This document shows positions 11,138 to 23,850 of a DNA stretch of 64,000 bases, one piece after another; position 1 is the stretch's first letter; every line of letters starts with the position of its first letter. The DNA is taken from positions 562,578 through 626,577 of the forward strand of contig NW_001799619.1 in the NCBI RefSeq assembly GCF_000165425.1, read 5' to 3'. The position numbers and the translations under genes are program-made. Source of the stretch: Paramecium tetraurelia (taxonomy: Eukaryota > Ciliophora > Oligohymenophorea > Peniculida > Parameciidae). The notes below the pieces were generated by a model. That model made no database searches. It saw nothing but the letters and a program-made list of their open reading frames with translations, and was not told the origin of the DNA.

Positions 11138-11782
11138 TCATAAGTAAGGAAACTATTATAAATAAGTCATGCTTCTACTCATTTCCTATGGCAATCTGCC
11201 TTAGATGGAGTGTAACATGGGTGATAAGGATCTCAAATTTCTTGAATTATAAGTATCAAGGCTGAATGTAACGGATTTTTGGGACTTTACATACTATGAA
11301 CTACAAAAGGATGAATTGTGTTATTAGTTAGTAGTTTTAAGAATGCTTTTGGGCCTCTGTATTTTTTATAGTGAAACCTTTTATTTATTTTTTTTTTTAT
11401 GATTACGTTTTTAACCATGAACAGTGGCACTTCTATCCTTGCTATTTAGGTACAAAACAAAGTCAAATGAATTCTCCAATTGAAAATCCGATTTTTCATC
11501 AAAATATGAAGGGCATTCAATTGAATTTAATTTTTTGATATCTTCAATGGTCGACTCTAATTTTACTTTTCTGATAGTCTAATTTCTTTGATTATCTGGA
11601 GAATTATCCAAATTAAATTCACTTTTAAAAAAGTCTTCTTCAAAAGTATCCAGATTTTATGTTATATTTTATATACAAGGTTCTAAGATCAGCTTATTTG
11701 GACAATGTAACTTAGGATATCCATTTATTTTTATAATTTTTGATCTCTTATTGTCTAATCTATGCAAGCAAGCATTCCCCAT
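11138..11782 (-). CDS. Putative protein phosphatase 1 docking protein with N-myristoyl-type start
   Basis: Uninterrupted frame from ATG 11782 (MGNACLHRLDNKRSK) to TGA 11140-11138, 214 residues. No folded domain is recognised. Two short PP1-binding motifs occur in the C-terminal half: SILK (in RPKSILKTTNQ), then about 22 residues later KSVTF, which fits the RVxF consensus. A SILK motif upstream of RVxF is the arrangement seen in PP1 interactors such as inhibitor-2-type and nuclear targeting subunits. The Gly-2 start with Cys-5 resembles myristoylation/palmitoylation signals but lacks the usual Ser/Thr at position 6. Together this suggests a membrane-linked PP1 regulator (inference). The rest is polar and probably disordered, with many Ser, Lys and Gln. 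Confidence 0.6.
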
Positions 11783-12105
11783 TAAATTAAATCTAATAAT
11801 TTGGTATTAATTTAATTGTTTAAGCCTGCTCTAAATTTAGAGAATATAATCATTAAAAACTCATTATTTTATAAATCAACCTAATTAAATAAGTATTATC
11901 GAATACAAATATTTAAACAATCAACTTGTTCTAAAAATAAAATTTAATAAATAAAGAAATTATATCTAATGTTAAATAAATTAAATAAGTTATAAGTGCA
12001 GTTTACAAGTTTTATATAGATAAAAAGAATTTTAATATATTTTCGAAGAGGTTTTAAAATGTAAGAAAATAATGTTAATTATTAAATTATATAATTATTA
12101 TTTAA
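11783..12105. other. Divergent intergenic region
   Basis: About 320 bp separating two divergently transcribed genes, so it presumably carries both promoters. It is almost pure A/T with no recognisable element. Confidence 0.5.
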
Positions 12106-14277
12106 ATGGAAGCAAAGAATAAAACTAAACCAAAATCAACTAAATAAAAAGCAAAGCTTTAGTAAATTATGTCAATCAGTTTTGAAAATATCCAAAAAAA
12201 GAAAAATTAGCCAGAAAATCAAAATGCCCAAATTTAAGAAGATTAAGATGAATAAGCATAATAGTTTTAGAAAATTTCAGAAGATGAATATTAAAATTAA
12301 TTAGATGCTTATTATCAAGAATAGAATAAAAGATTTTCCTTTAGTTAACCAATGCCTGATTTGTATTAGGTTTAATAACCGTAACAATAGCATTAATATT
12401 AATAATTATTGAATAAGTAATAAGATGTTCAAGCATCACCTAAAAACAAACAATCCTAAAATTAAAACTATTCCCAATAGATTTACAGATAGCAATAGTA
12501 ATAGCTGTAGTAAGAATAGAATATCAATGAATCACATTTCACTAATATTACCTAGTAAAGTCCTGTATTTATTCCATAACTTCCCATAAAGTAGACGGTC
12601 TAACAATAACTTGATAGGAGCACTAAAAAATCAAGTCATCAACATGAGGAATTATTTTAAATTACCTCATAATTGAATGACAGTTAAGACATACCACAAA
12701 TGAAAAAGATGTCCATAAAATCTGAACACATTAAGAAATAATCCAGATAAAATAATTCAAATACAAATAATATTAGTAACATTTTAGATAACTTTTTAAG
12801 TCATCGATAAAAGGTAACTGATTAATCTGGACTTTATTAATCAGAATTATTTGAAAATGCCTAATTTTAACATTTTGGTGGAGGTTAAAATGAATAATCT
12901 GTAATTTAATAATAATCTCTTTTATAATCTATACATAATGAAACCATAGAGATTGTTAAAGATCAAATCTAATAATATCATTTTGATGATATTTATTAAA
13001 ATGCAAGGAATGATCATTCTTTGCAAAAGTCACTAGTGAATGATAAAGATGAGGAAGACTTAGATAATTTATTATAAGATTTATATGAATGTACGACAAA
13101 ATAAATTCCAAAATAAATCATAGAATCTAGTCCAAAACTGGTGAATTAGCAGACAAAGGAAATAATGAACAATGTCTTTGAAAATGTTCCCTAAGATAAA
13201 TAATAATAAAATGCTAAACCTGTTTCCTATCTAACAGGAAGTAAAATAATTAGCGAGTAAAAAAATGAGGATTAGAGTCCTGCGTATAAAAATAAGCTTG
13301 AGGATGAAGTAACCAAATTTTCCACTTAAGAATAAAATAAGAAGATGAAAATTGAAGATTTTTTTAGTAATAAATAGTAATCTTCTTCTAATCAATAGAA
13401 AGATTAAGTGGTTAAAAACCAATAAAATAGTAATAAAGAAACATTTCAGTATTAATCTATATAAGACAAGTTGAAAAATTCAATTTAGACCAAAGAGGCT
13501 GAGAATAAAAATGTTTAATAATAATCATCACAAATGAGTTTCAACACTAAACCTTTTTAAATAAGTTCTACTGATAGAAATTACAAAGTAAAATAAAGCT
13601 TTGGATATGAACTAACATTTAGATAGCCTCAAAAACATTTACTCACTATTTCACAATATCTTTTTAAATATTCAAAATTAATACAAGAACCTAATTTGAA
13701 AAGATTATCAGAAATCAAGGTTGATACTGTTATTGGTAATAATAAAAATCATTAAATAATATGTGAATAATATGATGCTTAATAATTCAAAGACCTATTG
13801 AAAGAAAAGGATGCTGAGTTTTATTAATTGTGTTCTACAAATTTTATCCTATTTTAATAGGGAGATTCTAATGAGAGTAATTCAGTCTGGGTAAAATGCT
13901 ATATGTTATCTGAAAATCTATTATCTTACTTATTTTCTTTAGGATTTATTGTTGATGATGTCAATTTTCAAAGCATCTTAAAAGAGACTTATTTATATTA
14001 AGAAAAAAATAAGAAAGACAAATACTAATTGGATTTGGAGGCTGCTTATTATAGTGTATATTAATCTTTTAAATTGATTTATGCAGATTTCAACAAATTA
14101 TTGGAGGTAGTAAAGTTTTTTTCAGATCAAGAAACCAATCTAATTGAAATATCCACAGCCAAATTAGTATTGAGTAAAATGATGAATGAGTAGTAAATGA
14201 ATAATGTTTTTAAATGGCCAGACTCTTCTGTTAAATATGATTAATTGTTTAAAGTTTTAACTTTGTTACCCTATTGA
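12106..14277 (+). CDS. Hypothetical Gln/Asn-rich protein
   Basis: An intronless frame runs from ATG 12106 (MEAKNKTKPKSTKQKAKLQQ) to TGA 14275-14277, 723 residues. The first 480 residues are low-complexity, dominated by Gln, Asn, Ser and Lys, with one short acidic patch (KDEEDLDNLLQDLYE). The last 230 residues look folded: FGYELTFRQPQKHLLT, ISQYLFKYSKLIQEP, SVWVKCYMLSENLLSYL, FSLGFIVDDVNFQSI, then an alpha-helical end. No known domain is recognised. Most Gln codons are TAA. A disordered scaffold with a C-terminal interaction module is the only inference offered. Confidence 0.75.
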
Positions 14278-14394
14278 TCGAAGAATTATAATTATATTAA
14301 TGATGTATGTATATTATTTGTTGATATATTTGAATTCTTAACTATTATTAATTACATGAATATAATTAGTTATAAAATATATATATTAAAATTA

Positions 14395-16498
14395 ATGAAA
14401 TTATTTGAAGGTCAAGAATAACCAAAACTTAAATTAAAAATAAATAAGCAATTTGCTGAAAAGTATTAGAAGAAAAAGGAGAGGGAACTCTTAGATAAGA
14501 AAGGAGAGATTCTAGACTAGGAGGAAAGCAGTGAAGATTAAATTCCAGAAGATGAGAATGGTGATTTGATTAATGATAAAGTAACCTAAAAATTTATTGA
14601 AACTCTTGCCAAGATAAGATACAAGCATCCTGATATTTATTAAAATAGAGAGATATTTTAGGAAGAGGACTTTGACGAACCAAATATAAGAAATAAGGAT
14701 TAAAAGAAAGTCACATATGCTGATCTATAAGGATAAGGAATAGAAAATGAAGAAGAGGAAGTGGAAAATGATGAATATGAGCCAAATGTTGGTTTGACTC
14801 CAAATGAGGAATAATTACGATTGAAAAATGCTTTTATTAATGCAGCTAAAAATTCAGGCAAATAACAAAAGGATTTATTGAAAGTAAAGTAGAAAACAGT
14901 TAAGGAAATTGAAGACGAGAACAAGGAGTTTGACAAGTTATTAAAAAAGTAGAGACCTGAAGAGACGGATATTTTATAAAGGTATTGGGGAAATGAAGAA
15001 GAATTGGATGAAAAAGATAAATTCCTTAGAAAATATATATTAACAAAAGGATGGATTGATAGAGATGATGTGAATGAAATTATTGATTCATCTGAGGATG
15101 AGGAAAGGATGGATTAATTTGAAGAAAAATATAATTTTAGATTTGAAGAGGAGGGAGGAAATCAATTGATCACTTATGAAAGAGATTTAACCGATACATT
15201 GAGATAGGAACCAGAAACAGCAAGACATAGATAGAGATTAGCAAAGGCTTAGAGAGAGATGGAATAAAAACAATAATTGGAAAAAGAATTAAAGTAATTG
15301 AAGGCAGCAAAAAAGAATGAAATTATTTAGAAGTTGTAAAAGATACAATAGATAGGAGGAGTTAAGGATGCCAAATTATTATTAGAAGAAATTGATAAGA
15401 AAGATTTTTAACCAGAAGAATTCGATAAAAAGATGGAAAAGATATTTGATGAGGAGTATTTTGAAGATGAAGATGAATCACCTGAAGAATTGGAAGAAAA
15501 CCAAGAGGAGCAAGGTTAGGAGGGAGAAAAAAATGATCAAGGTCTTGATGTAGATAATGTTATAAAGATTAAGCCTACAATTCCAATTATTATGAAAAAA
15601 AACTTGAATTAAGAGTAATTAATATATTTATATTCATAGAGAGATGGATGCATTAAAAGATGAAGATGTAACAATTTGGTGGTTTTGTGATGCTTGTAAA
15701 TAAACCATTGAACCAAATCATTTCAGATGGGATTGCCAAATTTGTGAAGATTATACTCTTTGTGAGAATTGTAATAAAGAACATCCTTAACATAAATTAA
15801 AAAAGTCTCTTGTTCCCAAAAGTTGTAAACCTCCCAAAGCAGAAGAAGCTGAATAATTAATTAGTTAATTTAAGTATTGTAGAGCATGCTAAATTAAAAT
15901 GACAGAGGAAAATGATTATTATTAAAGTAAGAAAGATTTCTTGTGTGTCGATTGCTTTGAGAAGGACAAGAATTAAAATAGATATACATTCGTAGAGGCT
16001 TAGGTTGTAGATGTGAATAAATTACTTGATGAAAACCCTGAGTAATTGAGAGAGAAGCTGCCTTCTAATATGAAGAACATTATTGATGAATACTATAGTT
16101 TAGATTTTGAAGATATCATAGCAGGAGGAATCAAGACTAAGTTTCAATATATTGATGTTGAAAAGTAAGATTTTGGTTTGACTAACGATGACTTGCTTTA
16201 TGCAGATGATAAACTATTGAATTAGTATGTTTCAATAAAGAAATTGGCTCCTTACAGAGATAGTTCAATTAAAATTAAGAAGAATAAGGCTGAAAAATTA
16301 CTAGCTTAAATTAGGAAGAGTACTAAGAGAAATAAAAAATTAATTCTCAAAGGAGTTGATCCAAAAGAATTTTAGAAGAAGAAATAAGAAGAAGAATAAT
16401 AAGAATAAAAATAAAAGGTTCAATTAGAAGTGGAAGACGTAGTAGAAAATACAACCCTGTAGGTCAATTCAAAGAGACTTAAAACATATGGAGTGTGA
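14395..16498 (+). CDS. KRI1: KRI1-family 40S ribosome-assembly factor with internal ZZ zinc finger
   Basis: Start ATG 14395 (MKLFEGQEQPKLKLKINK), stop TGA 16496-16498, one 25-nt intron (15615-15639), 692 residues. The N-terminal half is acidic/basic coiled coil with the Kri1 signature FQPEEFDKKMEKIFDEEYF near residue 345. The C-terminal Kri1 domain follows: IIDEYYSLDFEDIIAGGIKT, FGLTNDDLLYADDKLLNQYV and SIKKLAPYR. Between them, just after the intron, residues about 418-465 form a ZZ finger (CDAC, CQIC, LCENC, then paired His), and a second CxxC...CxxC cluster (CRAC, CVDC) comes next. Kri1 works with Krr1 in nucleolar 18S rRNA maturation. The zinc module is not part of yeast or human KRI1 as I know them. 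Confidence 0.9.
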
Positions 16499-17058
16499 TT
16501 TTGCATATTCTTGTTGTTAATAGCAATGTTTGTTGTTTTATTAAATAATCTAATTGATCTTGCTGTAGCTTTTAATTATTAAATTAATTTAATTAATTAA
16601 AAACTGTTTTAATAAGACAAATTTGAGTATATGTTTCAGTGTAATTAGTGTTCTTGCAAAACCTGAATTTCTGTTTTTCTTTTGTCTAAATTAATTTAAA
16701 AAGTAATTGGGAGCTTAAACTATTTCATCAAGAGGCAGAGTATAAATTAGTTAATCCTATTTAAGAATTCAGTTGGAATATAGAGTTTTGATGATTAAAA
16801 AGTGTTTATATTAAAGTTTCTTATTACAAATTAATTGCCTAATGTCTGATAAAAGCAGTATAGAACCTCCATGCCGAAGATTTTTAGGGAATGATCATAA
16901 CTATATTAATTTCAATCTCATACAGGCTCACCAAAAGCTCAGAGATAGTGGATGCAAGAGAATAAATTCGATTGTAAAATAACATATAAGTTAGAAATTC
17001 TTAACAAGGATAAATTGCAAAACTGATGCTTCCATGATCAAAGTTGGACCTCCTAAGC
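16499..17058. other. Intergenic region with an unexplained open frame
   Basis: About 560 bp. An ATG-initiated plus frame (16842 to about 17170, MSDKSSIEPPCRRF) stays open into the next gene in a different frame, but no intron of acceptable size joins it to that gene and it contains no family signal. It may be a 5' leader, an upstream frame or chance. Confidence 0.4.
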
Positions 17059-17843
17059 ATGACGTTTTACGACTTACCTTTAGGAAAAGCTAAATGCAGA
17101 GAGGATGGATATTTGGCCAAAGTTTTATATCTGATTATAGAAGGGTAGTACTTAAATGAAACTAATCCGGCATTCGAACAGTAGCTTTAAACCATCCTAA
17201 CTAAAAACGAATAAGATGAAAAGCTTATTCGAATTGATTAAAAATAAATATAAGAAATCTAGAATGATTTGACATATTCTGAAAGATACGTTGATTACTT
17301 GAATAATAAATATCATATACCACAGGATTATTCACAAAAAATTAAAAAAGTAACATCACATTCATATTTTAGATATAATAATTGAAGTAGTAGGTAAAGT
17401 AGGAATTAGTGATTAGTCCACAAACATCACCTCGAAAAATCATCTTATAAAAGTCTTAAACATTTCAATTAAGCCCTAATCATTGCGTAGAACCTTCCCT
17501 ATTTATTAAAGATTCTTATGGTGCTAGAAGAGCTTCGAAGCTATAAAAGGCTGAAGTGGATAGCATAGTTGATAGTTTAAGAAAAGAATCAAAAAAGTAA
17601 ATTGATTTGTAAGATAATGATCCCTGTAATGTGCAATCAATGAAGCAATCAAGATCAAAGATGCTAGGGTCTTTATTAAAAAGGATTTAAAAATAAAATC
17701 AAATGGATTAATCAAATACAAATACAAACACAAATTGTGTGTCATCGCCAATATCAAAAATGAAGAAATCTAATTCTTCAATTTTTGCAACTAGATTTTC
17801 AAGACCTACTGAAAGATCAATTGATTAAATCAATATATAATGA
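17059..17843 (+). CDS. Hypothetical protein
   Basis: Start ATG 17059 (MTFYDLPLGKAKCREDGYLA), stop TGA 17841-17843, one 23-nt intron (17350-17372), 253 residues. The N-terminal third is helical (KVLYLIIEGQYLNE, QQLQTILTKNEQDEKLIRID, ERYVDYLNNKYHIPQDYS). The rest is Ser/Lys/Gln-rich with basic clusters such as SYGARRASKLQKAE and SMKQSRSKMLGSLLKR that could be phosphorylation or nuclear localisation sites. I recognise no family. The start was chosen because the same frame has a TGA just upstream. Confidence 0.65.
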
Positions 17844-18151
17844 TTAAATTATTCAATTTTATAATTCGAATTCAGAAGTGTTATATTAGCTAAATATTTT
17901 CACATTTCGCATGTTTATAGTAACAGAAGTAATAAAGGAATTTTTATATTCAAATTGTTCTTCGAATAATTTCATTTTTCTTGCAAATTCTGATAATTAT
18001 TTTTGGTGTTGATCCATATTGCAATAAAACAAAGGGATGAAATTCTCTATTTTGTCAATTGTAGCGTCTTATTATTAATTTAAGAAACAACATAATTTAA
18101 TTAGAACAGAATTATCAATTTTTATTTGGAATAAATTTTATTTGTCAGTTT

Positions 18152-19360
18152 ATGCAAGACATTCGCTAAATGAGATAAAAGTATGAATCAATAAAACAAT
18201 CAAATCCAAACACTCCTAAGAAATGTCTCACTCCTACTATATCCGCATAATATGTCAAAACTAGTCCAGGATTGCAGATGACTCCTCCATCGAATCCAAG
18301 ACTTAAAAAAATATGCAATAATTGTTTAAATCGATCACTTATGAAATAAAAGGAATTCAGTGTTTAATAACAACGATAAGAGGATTAAGTAATTATATTT
18401 AATAGACTAATTAGAAATTGTACTAATAAGTCAAATAATCCATAGATTAGGAAAATTAATATAGAGACTAGTTGGCTGAAGAAAAAAGAAGGAAATTCTT
18501 TACTTATCATAAAATTAATGGCGAGTTAATCCAATTGCATTAATAGAGAGTCAAAACTGAATAATAAAATGAATAAGTAGAAGTAGCTAACTTTTTCAAA
18601 AAGTTGGAGAAGGACGACAATCTAAGAAAGATAAAGCAATTAGAAAAAAAGGAATAAATGCAATAATATTATTTGAGGGATCTTAAAAATTAAATTTAAT
18701 TTAAGGAAGAAGAAAAAAGTTAGTAGAAATTACAAAATAACAAATCTGACATAATAGAATCTCAGTTTTGGACTCAAATGGAGAATGAACAAATACATAA
18801 TCAATAAATTAAAGCTTAATAATAACGACAGATGATAAACTATTGGAAATACACATTAGGTGAAAAGCAGAAATTGAAATAATAACAGGAAGAAATGAAC
18901 AAAATAGAATAAGAACAACTTAAGTATATACAGAAAAGCAATGAAAAAATGATGAAGGCCTCTGAGTAAGCAAAAAAACAATAGATGGAATAATTCAAAT
19001 AAGAGATTCAATATTAAGTTAAAATTAATGAGTAAAAAAGAAGAGACGAGGAAAACAAAAAACAACAGGAGTATTATATTATGATTCAATAAAAATAACA
19101 AGAGGAGCAACGTGAAAAATAGAAATAATTGGATAAATCTATTGAGAGGTTAACTTTTATAAAGGATATTGAGTAGTAGATTAATTTTAAAGTAAATAGT
19201 TCTTGTTATGTAGTAAAAAGTTTAGAAAGAGGAAAAGGAAAGAGAACTGAGTGAAAACGAAAAGAAATTACTGATTCAGGAAAATCCTATAAGTTTAGTC
19301 TGCTGTGATGAATGCAAACATAATTGTCCATCAAAAGTTATTACTAATATATTATAATGA
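18152..19360 (+). CDS. Long coiled-coil protein
   Basis: Start ATG 18152 (MQDIRQMRQKYES; an in-frame ATG at 18170 is possible), stop TGA 19358-19360. Introns of 26 and 22 nt leave 386 residues. After about 55 residues containing a CNNCLNR pair, nearly everything is one Gln/Glu/Lys/Arg coiled coil (for example EKRRKFFTYHKINGE, QQKRQEEQREKQ-type repeats). The C-terminus has a Cys cluster CCDECKHNCPSK. Such proteins in ciliates are often cytoskeletal or basal-body components, but nothing here proves it. The stop is 16 bp before the next start. Confidence 0.7.
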
Positions 19361-19376
19361 TAATAATTTTAAAATA

Positions 19377-22300
19377 ATGTAATTGGATGAGAGTAATAAA
19401 ACAAAGAAAAATGAATAGTCTATTCTTAAAGAAACCTCCAAAAACAGAAATGTAATTACCGATAATTATCATGCAAGATAGTTTCTAAATTACAAGGAAA
19501 TCCAGTAAGATTATAGGGATTGAAAGACAGTTTTAAATACTTTACGTTATTAAAAAAGAATCAATATTTGGAGAGAAAGCAATATAGAGTTAGCAGAGAT
19601 GAGACTTTAGTTTGTTCCTGCATAATGTGTCCTGAGGATCAAATATAAAAGTACATTAAATAGTAAAAATAGTCGACCTTAAGGTCCGTAATATTCTTAT
19701 AATTGCGGTGAGAGATGCTTGAATAGATTCACTTGTACGGAATGCGATGTAGAGTTGTGTCCGTGTGCAGAACAATGCAAAAATCGAAGATTTTAGAAAC
19801 ATGATGATGCATGTGTTTATCCATTGCGTTGTGGAGGGAAAGGAATGGGTTTGTTTGCTGGCGAACGTATTTTGAAGGGACAATTCATAATGCAATATGT
19901 TGGCGAGATATTTCAAATAAATAGTGCATTTGGGAGACGACGAGTGCAGGAATATTCGGTTTGAATTGTGTGTTTATTTTAGAAATCTACATGCACTTAT
20001 TTAATGAAACTCAACAATCAAGAAGTTATTGATCCAACATCGAAAGGGAATCTAGCAAGATTTATAAATCATTCATGTGAGCCCAATTGTATTACAGAGA
20101 AATGGAATGTGTTAGGAGAAGTATGTATAGGAATATTTGCCATACGAGACATAAATGAGGATGAAGAATTGACCTTTGATTATTAATTTGACGTATTTCA
20201 TACACCCTTGACTAAATGTCTCTGTGGGGCTAATAAATGCAAGGGGTATTTGGGATTGAAACCAACTGATGTTACATAAGAAGAGTGGGAAGAACATCTG
20301 GAAAATATGGTATGCAAAATATGTTAAACTAAAACACCATAAGATGATGAGTAACTATTGTTATGTGATAAATGCAATTGTGGATTCCATTTATTATGTC
20401 TTGTACCTCCATTGTCATCAGTACCAAAAGATGCTTGGTATTGTTAGGAATGCTAGGATGAGAAAAGAATATTGGCTGAATCTGAAAAAGAGAAAGAAAA
20501 AATAGAAGGCTTATTATAGTAGAAAGTCAAATAGTTGAATAATGAGAAAAAGAATAAGAAAAAGATGAATTCATCATCTTCTTCAAGTGATTCTGATAGT
20601 GAATATGATAACAGATATAAAATGATGAAATCTTTGGAGAAATAAACAGTCAGAGAATATTTATAATAGAAATAACATTAATAATAATAAATTAATAAAT
20701 TAGAGGAGGATGTCAATTATAATAAAAAAGAAGAGTTGGATACTAATATCTCAGATTTACCTCTGCCTTCAAAGAGTATCAAATCTACAGGCACATCATT
20801 AAATAATCTTGATCAATATGTTAAATCATCAATAGACTTACAACAATAGAATAGTGGTAAACTCTCGTAGATGCAATCCATAGTTGATGTAGCCTAGAAA
20901 AAATTTGAAGAAGCAATATGATAATAATACTGATTTTGTAATAGTAAATAGAATAGATTCAAGTGTAAAATATCCAAAATATTGATACTAAAAAGGAATG
21001 CTTTAAAATCAATATTCTTGAATAGAAAGTAGTCAAAAAGAATGCTCCATTAATTTATAAGATTGGAAACAAAATCAGTTTTGAATAAATAGATCAATAA
21101 TATGCAGATTTCTTCAAGAAGGAGAATAATTTGACTGTTATTGGTTCTGTTTAATAGATAAGTATCTTTAGATCAATCCTAATCATGATTGAATAAATTA
21201 TCAAAGAATTGAAAAAAGAACTAGGAATCATAGAAGGGTAGATTAAAGTACCAATTATATATTTAAAAAGATTAATAAATAAATTGTATTTATTTAATTC
21301 TAATTCTTAATAGCAACAGTTTAGATAAAAAACAAGAAGTTAACATTATATATAATAAATCATTGGCTCATAGTGAAGAGATATTTCCTATGGACAAAGC
21401 TACTCCAATCAAAATTAAGGGGTCTAAATAGAACATTGAATCAACTGTCCAAGAGATATCAAAAATCTTAAAAACATTATGCGTTTAAAGACTGTATATC
21501 AGCAGAAGTGAAACTAAGACTGTTTAATAAAACATGTATCATCTAAAACAGCATGCTGAAATTCGTATTTCAAGAGATTCGGTTTATAATGCAAAAGGCG
21601 AACAAACGTAGAGGGATATCAATCATCCATTCTTTTATATACAATATAGGGAGAAGGAAGTCTGTTTAATTGGCACTCTTCAATAAGTTTAAGAGACTAG
21701 TAATGCTATTAAATTACTATTGGAATAAGAGACTAATAATGATAAGGAAATGACTTACTTCACTGTCCTCATTTCTCCACAATATAAAGAAATAATGTAA
21801 ATAAGTCAAATAGAGAATTGAAAAAGATTCTTCATCTACCAAAGTACTATTGTTTGAAGCCTCACATCCTAGAAAGAATATGACTATATTGATATTATGT
21901 TTAAGAAATCAGATTAAATAAACTAAGCAAATGTTTTTTGAAATGATTTAAGAGGATTGTCAATTAAAATTGGAATAGTTTTAAGATTAAATGTCAATGT
22001 AAATGTGTAGATACGTATTCAAATATTTATAAAATACTATGATGACTAATGATATGGCATTTATGAAGAATTGGGATCTTATTACACCATATTTTTATTA
22101 ATTTAATATTTTGAAGTACAGAGAATAGAAATTTGATAATTGGTTTGTTAAACGTTGTTATCCATCATTGCTAAGAGATTATGAAACCTAATTGTATATC
22201 TAATATTGCTTAGGAAAGGAAATCTAAAAGAATCTAACTGATTAGGAATAAATGTAGAGAAAAAAGAATTTAATCCTATTGACAAGAAAGATCCTGACTG

Positions 22301-23127
22301 CTATATTGGGATTTAAAAGACATTTGCCAGATTAGACTTAATAAGATGGAAACTAATAACAGGATTAATAATTCAGGAGATTTAATAGTGTATAACAGGA
22401 TGACACTCCTAAATTATAAAATTTGCCTGTAATTTAATTGATTACTCAAACATCTTAAATCAGCAAAAGAAGTGATAGATAGAAGGACAGTAGCGATGAC
22501 AGTTCCTCTGATTCCAGCAATAACCAACATCAAAAGAGATAAAGTAGTTCAGAATCAGGTAAAAGTAGAGATATGTCAACAAAGCAAAAGCATAAGTCGC
22601 ATCATCATAGATATAACTATAATTAAAAAAGTCCGGTTGATAGGTATGATAAATATAAATACGAAAAATCGCACTATTATGATAAATCAAAATAGAAACA
22701 AAAATACTAGAGTTATAAATATGAGAGACCTAGAACTAGTAGAAGATATTATGATGACCATGACTACTCTAAAAGCAGGGGGTATAACAAAAGAAGTAAT
22801 TATCCTATGTAATGTAAGGGTCCAGCAGTGAAGGTTCATAAAAGTCTTAGGATTACAGAAGGAAAAGATAGGAATCTGTAGACTCTGATAAATATAAAAA
22901 TAATAAGTATTATAGTGGATTTTAATTTGAAAGAAGACATCCCAAGACTTACAAATATGATTATGAAAGTAGTTTCAATTTTTATATATTAGAATCTACT
23001 AAAATGCAAGAAAGCCAAAGAAAGATCTCGATCAAGACAACGAAACAAATCAGATAGTAGCGATGGCTATCGAAGAAGATCCAAATCAACTCACAAATCC
23101 AAGAAATACTATAGGAAGTATTAGTGA
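19377..23127 (+). CDS. SET-domain histone methyltransferase with AWS, post-SET and PHD, long C-terminal extension
   Basis: Start ATG 19377 ([14 protein letters not shown]). After introns of 26 and 22 nt come an AWS zinc module ([29 protein letters not shown]), then [18 protein letters not shown], a 24-nt intron, [11 protein letters not shown] and ELTFDYQF, then post-[16 protein letters not shown] and a PHD finger ([26 protein letters not shown]). This order matches ASH1/SET2-class H3K36 methylases. Further on are a basic/Ser stretch, two KH-like segments ([33 protein letters not shown]), a helical region and an Arg/Ser/Asp/Tyr-rich tail ending TGA 23125-23127. Around 20890-20995 the frame must change; two introns ending AAG would do it, but two adjacent genes cannot be excluded. 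Confidence 0.8.
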
Positions 23128-23148
23128 AATTTAAATATATAATTTATT

Positions 23149-23836
23149 ATGGATTAAGTTAAGCCAAAAGTATTTTTTGTTTTGGGAGGTATTCTCTAAT
23201 CGAGCAATTAAAATAGGACCTGGAGCAGGAAAGGGTACTTAAAGTGCAAAAATGGTGGAGAAGTATCATTTTGTTCACTTATCTGCCGGTGACTTGTTAA
23301 GAGAGGAGGTAATTCAGTAAATTATGTTTTCAAGAGATCCAAAAAAACACAAAATGCTGAATTGATTGAAGAAATCATTAGGAGTGGATAAATTGTCCCA
23401 GTAATTATGATACATATTTTAATAGAGTCACATTACTATTGGGTTATTGGAATAGGCTATGCAAGCTAAGGGTTTAGATAAGATGTTTTTGATTGATGGA
23501 TTCCCCAGAAATCAAGAGAATTTCGACGTTTGGATCAAATTAATGGGTGATAAAGTGGAGTTTAAAAAATTGTTTTATTTTGAATGTGATGAGGAGACCT
23601 TAAAAAATAGAATAAAGATCAGGGCTTAAGAAAGTGGAAGATCAGATGATAATGATGAAACTCTGGTTAAAAGGTTGAAAACATACAATGAATCTACACG
23701 ACCAATTATATGTAAAGATTAATTGTAAGCATTAGAATATTTTGATTCTCTATCACAATGCATCCATATAAAGGCAGACAAAGCTATTGATGAGGTATTT
23801 CAAGAAATTACAAAGAAATTAGATGAAATCTTGTGA
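23149..23836 (+). CDS. UMP-CMP kinase
   Basis: Start ATG 23149 (MDQVKPKVFFVLG), stop TGA 23834-23836. Introns of 28, 26 and 25 nt leave 202 residues, normal for short adenylate-kinase-fold NMP kinases. Seen motifs: P-loop GGPGAGKGTQ (split by the first intron after the first Gly), HLSAGDLLREE (NMP-binding helix), IDGFPRN and RNRIKIR-type lid residues (LKNRIKIRAQESGRSDD), then RLKTYNESTRPII. The short lid and FPRN loop fit UMP-CMP kinase, which uses ATP to phosphorylate UMP/CMP to the diphosphates in the cytosol. The first intron interrupts the P-loop, so unspliced RNA cannot encode an active enzyme. Confidence 0.9.
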
Positions 23837-23850
23837 TATTAAAATTAATA

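Noticed and set aside
16842-17170. ATG-initiated plus frame before the 253-residue gene
   Set aside because: No intron of usual size joins it to that gene, and it has no family signal.
22472-22831. Plus frame of 119 codons and an opposing minus frame
   Set aside because: Both are shadows of the Arg/Ser/Tyr-rich tail of the SET gene.
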